A DNA stretch of 7,760 bases from Candidatus Woykebacteria bacterium RBG_16_39_9b (lineage in GTDB: Bacteria > Patescibacteriota > Microgenomatia > Woykebacterales > RBG-16-39-9b), in contig MHCR01000010.1 in NCBI GenBank assembly GCA_001816695.1, positions 17,797-25,556 of the forward strand. Reading direction: 5' to 3'. Below are positions 5,589-7,760 of this stretch, one piece after another. The notes beneath the pieces were generated by a model that worked only from the letters and a program-made list of their open reading frames with translations, was not told where the DNA came from and did no database searches. Every line of letters begins with the position of its first letter. Position 1 is the first letter of the stretch. Position numbers and translations under genes: made by a program.

Positions 5589-6563
5589 TCACCTCCTTTC
5601 TAAATAGGTGTAAAAGATTGTCCAAAAACTACTTTGAAACACACTCCAAACAGACCCAATTAATATAAAGATGGTCATAAAAATCACAGCTGATACAGCA
5701 ATAACTGTAATACCAGCTGCTACACTTGTATTGAAACTAGCTATAACAATCCCGACTAACGGCGCGCCAATTATGAAAGTTAGGAAAAGTGTTAAAAAAC
5801 CGTAGACAAAACTTAGCGCCCAAATAATTAACCAAGCTAAGATTGAATTGCCTAAATTATTCTTAAAGAGTAAAACGGCTTCTTTTAATGAATCAATTAC
5901 TTGAGAATTTTTAGCAATAATAATTCTCTGTGCGATCAGTAAAATTATAGATACGGGAATTCCTAAAATAAAGATTGATAAAAGAAACAATAGGAAGGAG
6001 ATTATGGCAAAAATGATTCCAATTATTTTTAAACTTAACAGGAAAAAAATTAAAGGGACTACGATAAGGAGGATAATTAATGTCAGGTAAGACGAGATTA
6101 CTATCAGGTTTAGCTTGAGATATCGAAACCAAAAATGTAGACCGGCTTTGAGTCCCTCGTTTAATTTTGGTTCCCTCTCTGGTAAGTTAATAATTGAATA
6201 AACAAGTGCCGAGTTTGCCAGATTATTAATAAACGCAGCTAAAAGACCAAATAAAAGTATCACCACAAGAGCAGCTAGAATGATTAGAATAATTACCTGA
6301 AGATCTGGCGAAAACAGTACGTCTGAAGCTGTTTTATACCAAACCTGGTTATCTTGTGAAGCGGTGTTTGCGCCCAGAACATTAAGGGTACTTAACGCTT
6401 TATCTTTCGGAGACTCAAAAGGTAAACTTGAGGGGACGTATGATATAAGATTAAAAATTCCCCCAAAACCCGAAACACCTCCTGCTAATGCGCCGAAAAT
6501 CCAAAGAATCTTTTTGTTCCAGGCAATATTAAATGACTCTGTTATTAATTTTCCAAAATCCAT
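5589..6563 (-). CDS. Polytopic integral membrane protein, function unknown
   Basis: A 324-residue, very hydrophobic protein with about six or seven membrane segments, near residues 19-41, 88-114, 152-176, 180-213 (two close spans), 238-276 and 282-310. A soluble loop of about 45 residues (42-87) lies between the first two. The N-terminus (FGKLITESFNIAWNKKILWIFG), the amphipathic stretch SLKEAVLLFKNNLGNSI and the ending FQSSFWTIFYTYLERR recall the broad group of uncharacterised membrane proteins related to the membrane domain of glycerophosphodiester phosphodiesterases, but this is only a resemblance. It has no catalytic motif that I can see. The ATG at 6563 has no Shine-Dalgarno sequence. Its last codons and TGA form the ribosome-binding site of the RDD gene, with which it shares an operon. 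Envelope or lipid-related function is a guess. Confidence 0.88.
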   Translation of the reverse strand: MDFGKLITESFNIAWNKKILWIFGALAGGVSGFGGIFNLISYVPSSLPFESPKDKALSTLNVLGANTASQDNQVWYKTASDVLFSPDLQVIILIILAALVVILLFGLLAAFINNLANSALVYSIINLPEREPKLNEGLKAGLHFWFRYLKLNLIVISSYLTLIILLIVVPLIFFLLSLKIIGIIFAIISFLLFLLSIFILGIPVSIILLIAQRIIIAKNSQVIDSLKEAVLLFKNNLGNSILAWLIIWALSFVYGFLTLFLTFIIGAPLVGIVIASFNTSVAAGITVIAVSAVIFMTIFILIGSVWSVFQSSFWTIFYTYLERR

Positions 6564-6584
6564 TTAGGCAGATTTTAGTCCTAA

Positions 6585-6613
6585 TTGAATTGTAGTATAA
6601 GGAGTTGTAAAAT
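6585..6613 (+). promoter_or_regulatory. Promoter of the tRNA-Pro gene
   Basis: TTGAAT (6585-6590), a 17-base spacer and TAAAAT (6608-6613) precede the tRNA on the plus strand. The predicted start is near 6620, about 8 bases before the mature 5' end. It overlaps the opposing promoter of the membrane operon almost completely. Confidence 0.6.
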
Positions 6614-6618
6614 ATCAA
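6589..6618 (-). promoter_or_regulatory. Promoter of the membrane-protein operon
   Basis: Minus strand TTGATA (6618-6613), an 18-base spacer and TACAAT (6594-6589). The predicted start near 6582 gives a leader of about 19 bases without a Shine-Dalgarno sequence. A second possible -10, TAAAAT (6577-6572), lies 8 bases before the ATG and would make the mRNA leaderless, but it lacks a -35. Confidence 0.5.
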
Positions 6619-6627
6619 TTGTTTTTA

Positions 6628-6701
6628 CGGGGTGTAGTATAATGGTAACACACCGCGCTGGGGGTGCGGTATCGGGAGTTCGATTCTCCCCACCCCGACC
6701 A
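6628..6701 (+). tRNA. tRNA-Pro (anticodon GGG), CCA encoded
   Basis: A complete cloverleaf. Acceptor stem CGGGGTG (6628-6634) pairs with CACCCCG (6691-6697), followed by A73 and an encoded CCA (end 6701). The anticodon stem CCGCG/TGCGG (one G-U pair) holds the loop CTGGGGG, giving anticodon GGG with G37, both typical of proline tRNA reading CCC/CCU; the C1-G72 pair is also typical of tRNA-Pro. The T arm is GGGAG-TTCGATT-CTCCC. The D stem (GTAT/ACAC) has an A12-C23 mismatch and the variable loop is 4 bases. No intron is present. It converges on the LysM-like gene, whose stop codon is 7 bases away. Confidence 0.95.
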
Positions 6702-6708
6702 AAGTCAG

Positions 6709-7401
6709 TTAATTTTTCGAATTTTGTATTTTTACCTCAAAGACTACTTTTTGGGGATCAAAACCTTTGCTTCCATAGACCACTTCAACACAGTCACCCA
6801 ATTTTATACCGTTTAAATTGTCTTTAATCTTGTCTGTGATAATAAATGGTCCGGTCCCTGAATTTGGCGCATTTACACCAAACATCGGTTTTTCTTTATT
6901 AAATTCGATATTTCCCCTGGCCTTCATATAAGTAGTTATTCCTTCCTCGTCATATTTTTCGTTAGGCAAATATAATTTAAGTTTGTAAGGAAGTTCGTCA
7001 TCAATCTCATACCTTGATAATGTGGGATTAACCTTTATTATTTCAGTTGCCAGAGTCGGATCATTAAGTTCATTCTTAGCTATATTTCTAAGTGTATCGC
7101 CGGGTTTTGTTTCATATTCTTCAAATAGATCTTCCTTTTTCACTTCAAATGTACCATACTGCTCACAAAACTTTTGCTTATTAGTTGAATCGTTCCCGCT
7201 AGTATCAGTAGTGTTTTTTTCCCCATTAGAAGTTTGTTGGCTGGGTTCTTCAAATATATTCAAGACTACTGCAGCATACCCTAATGCAATAACAATTATT
7301 GCACCACCAATCATGCCTAATATAATCTTCCAACTAAAAGGTTTTTCGTTTAATGAACTAGGAGAATCTGGCAAATTCGATTGTGGCGATCCTTCAATCA
7401 T
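6709..7401 (-). CDS. Membrane-anchored LysM-like protein
   Basis: A 230-residue single-span protein. Residues 1-24 are a polar cytoplasmic tail, 25-48 a membrane helix (WKIILGMIGG to VLNIF) and 50-78 a Ser/Thr/Asn-rich linker. Residues 96-146 are LysM-like: YETKPGDTLRNIAKNEL, then IIKVNPTL and LKLYLP. LysM domains bind N-acetylglucosamine polymers such as peptidoglycan, so an outward-facing wall-binding role is likely. The last 80 residues form an unrecognised, probably beta-rich domain (GPFIITDKIKDNLNGIKLGDCVEVVYG). The only two cysteines, C79 and C204, would both be outside the membrane and could form a disulphide. The ATG at 7401 has no Shine-Dalgarno sequence; a promoter -10 ends 7 bases upstream, so the mRNA is probably leaderless. 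The stop is TAA. It diverges from the TSUP gene and converges on the tRNA. Confidence 0.85.
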   Translation of the reverse strand: MIEGSPQSNLPDSPSSLNEKPFSWKIILGMIGGAIIVIALGYAAVVLNIFEEPSQQTSNGEKNTTDTSGNDSTNKQKFCEQYGTFEVKKEDLFEEYETKPGDTLRNIAKNELNDPTLATEIIKVNPTLSRYEIDDELPYKLKLYLPNEKYDEEGITTYMKARGNIEFNKEKPMFGVNAPNSGTGPFIITDKIKDNLNGIKLGDCVEVVYGSKGFDPQKVVFEVKIQNSKN

Positions 7402-7408
7402 TTAATAA

Positions 7409-7437
7409 ATTGTAGCAAACCGATTATATTAGAGCAA
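7409..7437 (-). promoter_or_regulatory. Extended -10 promoter of the LysM-like gene (leaderless)
   Basis: Minus strand TTGCTC (7437-7432), a 17-base spacer, then TACAAT (7414-7409) preceded by TGC (extended -10). Seven bases separate it from the ATG, the same geometry as recX. A second TATAAT (7428-7423) with a poorer -35 lies just upstream. GTTTGCT occurs twice, 19 bases apart, across the two elements. Confidence 0.65.
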
Positions 7438-7470
7438 ACTAATAAAAGTAATACATTTTAATTGTAAAAT

Positions 7471-7482
7471 CAAACGAGTTTG
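7471..7482. repeat. Small palindrome in the LysM/TSUP divergent gap
   Basis: CAAAC-GA-GTTTG, extending to TCAAACGAGTTTGA (7470-7483), is a 6-bp-arm inverted repeat with a 2-base centre. It lies between the two divergent genes and could be an operator. The arms also resemble the CAAAC copies at 7416-7420 and 7435-7439. Confidence 0.3.
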
Positions 7483-7537
7483 AATAAGGCCAGAGGTTCC
7501 TTAAATCGTCCAACAAGGCCGACCAGAAAATCTTCTG

Positions 7538-7546
7538 TGTTAGAAT
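7538..7546 (+). promoter_or_regulatory. Possible extended -10 of the TSUP gene
   Basis: TGT followed by TAGAAT (7541-7546) lies directly before the gene. No -35 is apparent at 16-18 bases. Transcription would start near 7553, on the second codon (GTG), so if this promoter is real the mRNA is leaderless and the GTG may be the true start. Confidence 0.35.
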
Positions 7547-7549
7547 TTA

Positions 7550-7760
7550 ATGGTGGGTATACTGTTTTTTGTTTCCGCTTTTGTCGCTGAAGTTATTGGC
7601 ACGACTGCTGGTTTTGGTTCTTCCACTGTTTTTCTACCACTTGCACTGCTCTTTTTTGACTTTCGCAGCGCGTTAGTGTTAGTTGCTTTTCTTCATATTG
7701 CAGGAAACATTGGCAGAATTGGTTTTTTTCGACACGGGCTAGATAAAAACCTAATTATTA
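7550..7760 (+). CDS. TSUP (TauE/SafE-type) transporter, 5' part only
   Basis: The first 70 codons of a membrane transporter, cut by the window end; the full family is usually about 240-270 residues. TSUP proteins export or import small anions such as sulfite or organosulfur compounds; the substrate cannot be told here. The start MVGILFFVSAFVAEVIGTTA leads into the family's GFGSSTVFLPLALLFFDFRSAL, and then HIAGNIGRIGFFRHGLDKNLI, which closely follows the usual first two membrane segments and connecting loop. The start is the ATG at 7550 or the GTG at 7553; there is no Shine-Dalgarno sequence and a possible -10 lies immediately upstream. It diverges from the LysM-like gene, with 148 bp between the starts. 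Confidence 0.88.
   Translation, partial: MVGILFFVSAFVAEVIGTTAGFGSSTVFLPLALLFFDFRSALVLVAFLHIAGNIGRIGFFRHGLDKNLII

Overview
The window looks like a chromosomal piece of a small-genome, AT-rich bacterium. The best guess is a member of the Candidate Phyla Radiation (Patescibacteria, possibly Microgenomates-like). This is inferred from the compact RecX, HU and RecA sequences, the RDD and multi-span membrane proteins typical of those genomes, very short intergenic gaps and some apparently leaderless genes; no marker settles the phylum. TAA, TAG and TGA all end genes here, so the UGA-recoded Gracilibacteria/SR1 lineages are unlikely.

Layout, left to right. A minus-strand run holds HU (34-306), ymdB (342-1130), rny (1175-2665) and recX (2762-3421). 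recA (3891-4904) lies upstream on the same strand. The recA / rny / ymdB order is familiar from Firmicutes, and recX beside recA is common. Between recA and recX, however, sits a plus-strand single-gene cassette with its own promoter, a strong ribosome-binding site, an 83-codon unrecognised gene (3541-3792; 52% GC counted) and a rho-independent terminator. It separates recA from recX and looks acquired.

Right of recA is a two-gene minus-strand membrane operon: a polytopic membrane protein (5589-6563) and an RDD-domain protein (5044-5583), coupled by a stop codon inside the next Shine-Dalgarno sequence. A tRNA-Pro(GGG) gene (6628-6701, plus strand, CCA encoded) diverges from this operon through overlapping promoters. 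It converges on a membrane-anchored LysM-like protein (6709-7401, minus). The window ends in the first 70 codons of a TSUP (TauE/SafE-type) transporter on the plus strand.

Functionally the left half is DNA maintenance (RecA, its regulator RecX, nucleoid protein HU) joined to mRNA turnover (RNase Y) and the YmdB phosphodiesterase. The right half is envelope and transport. The points most worth a second look are the cassette between recA and recX, its back-to-back promoters with an apparently leaderless recX, and a recA leader whose first bases can pair with its own ribosome-binding site. No CRISPR array, transposase, phage gene or insertion sequence was seen.
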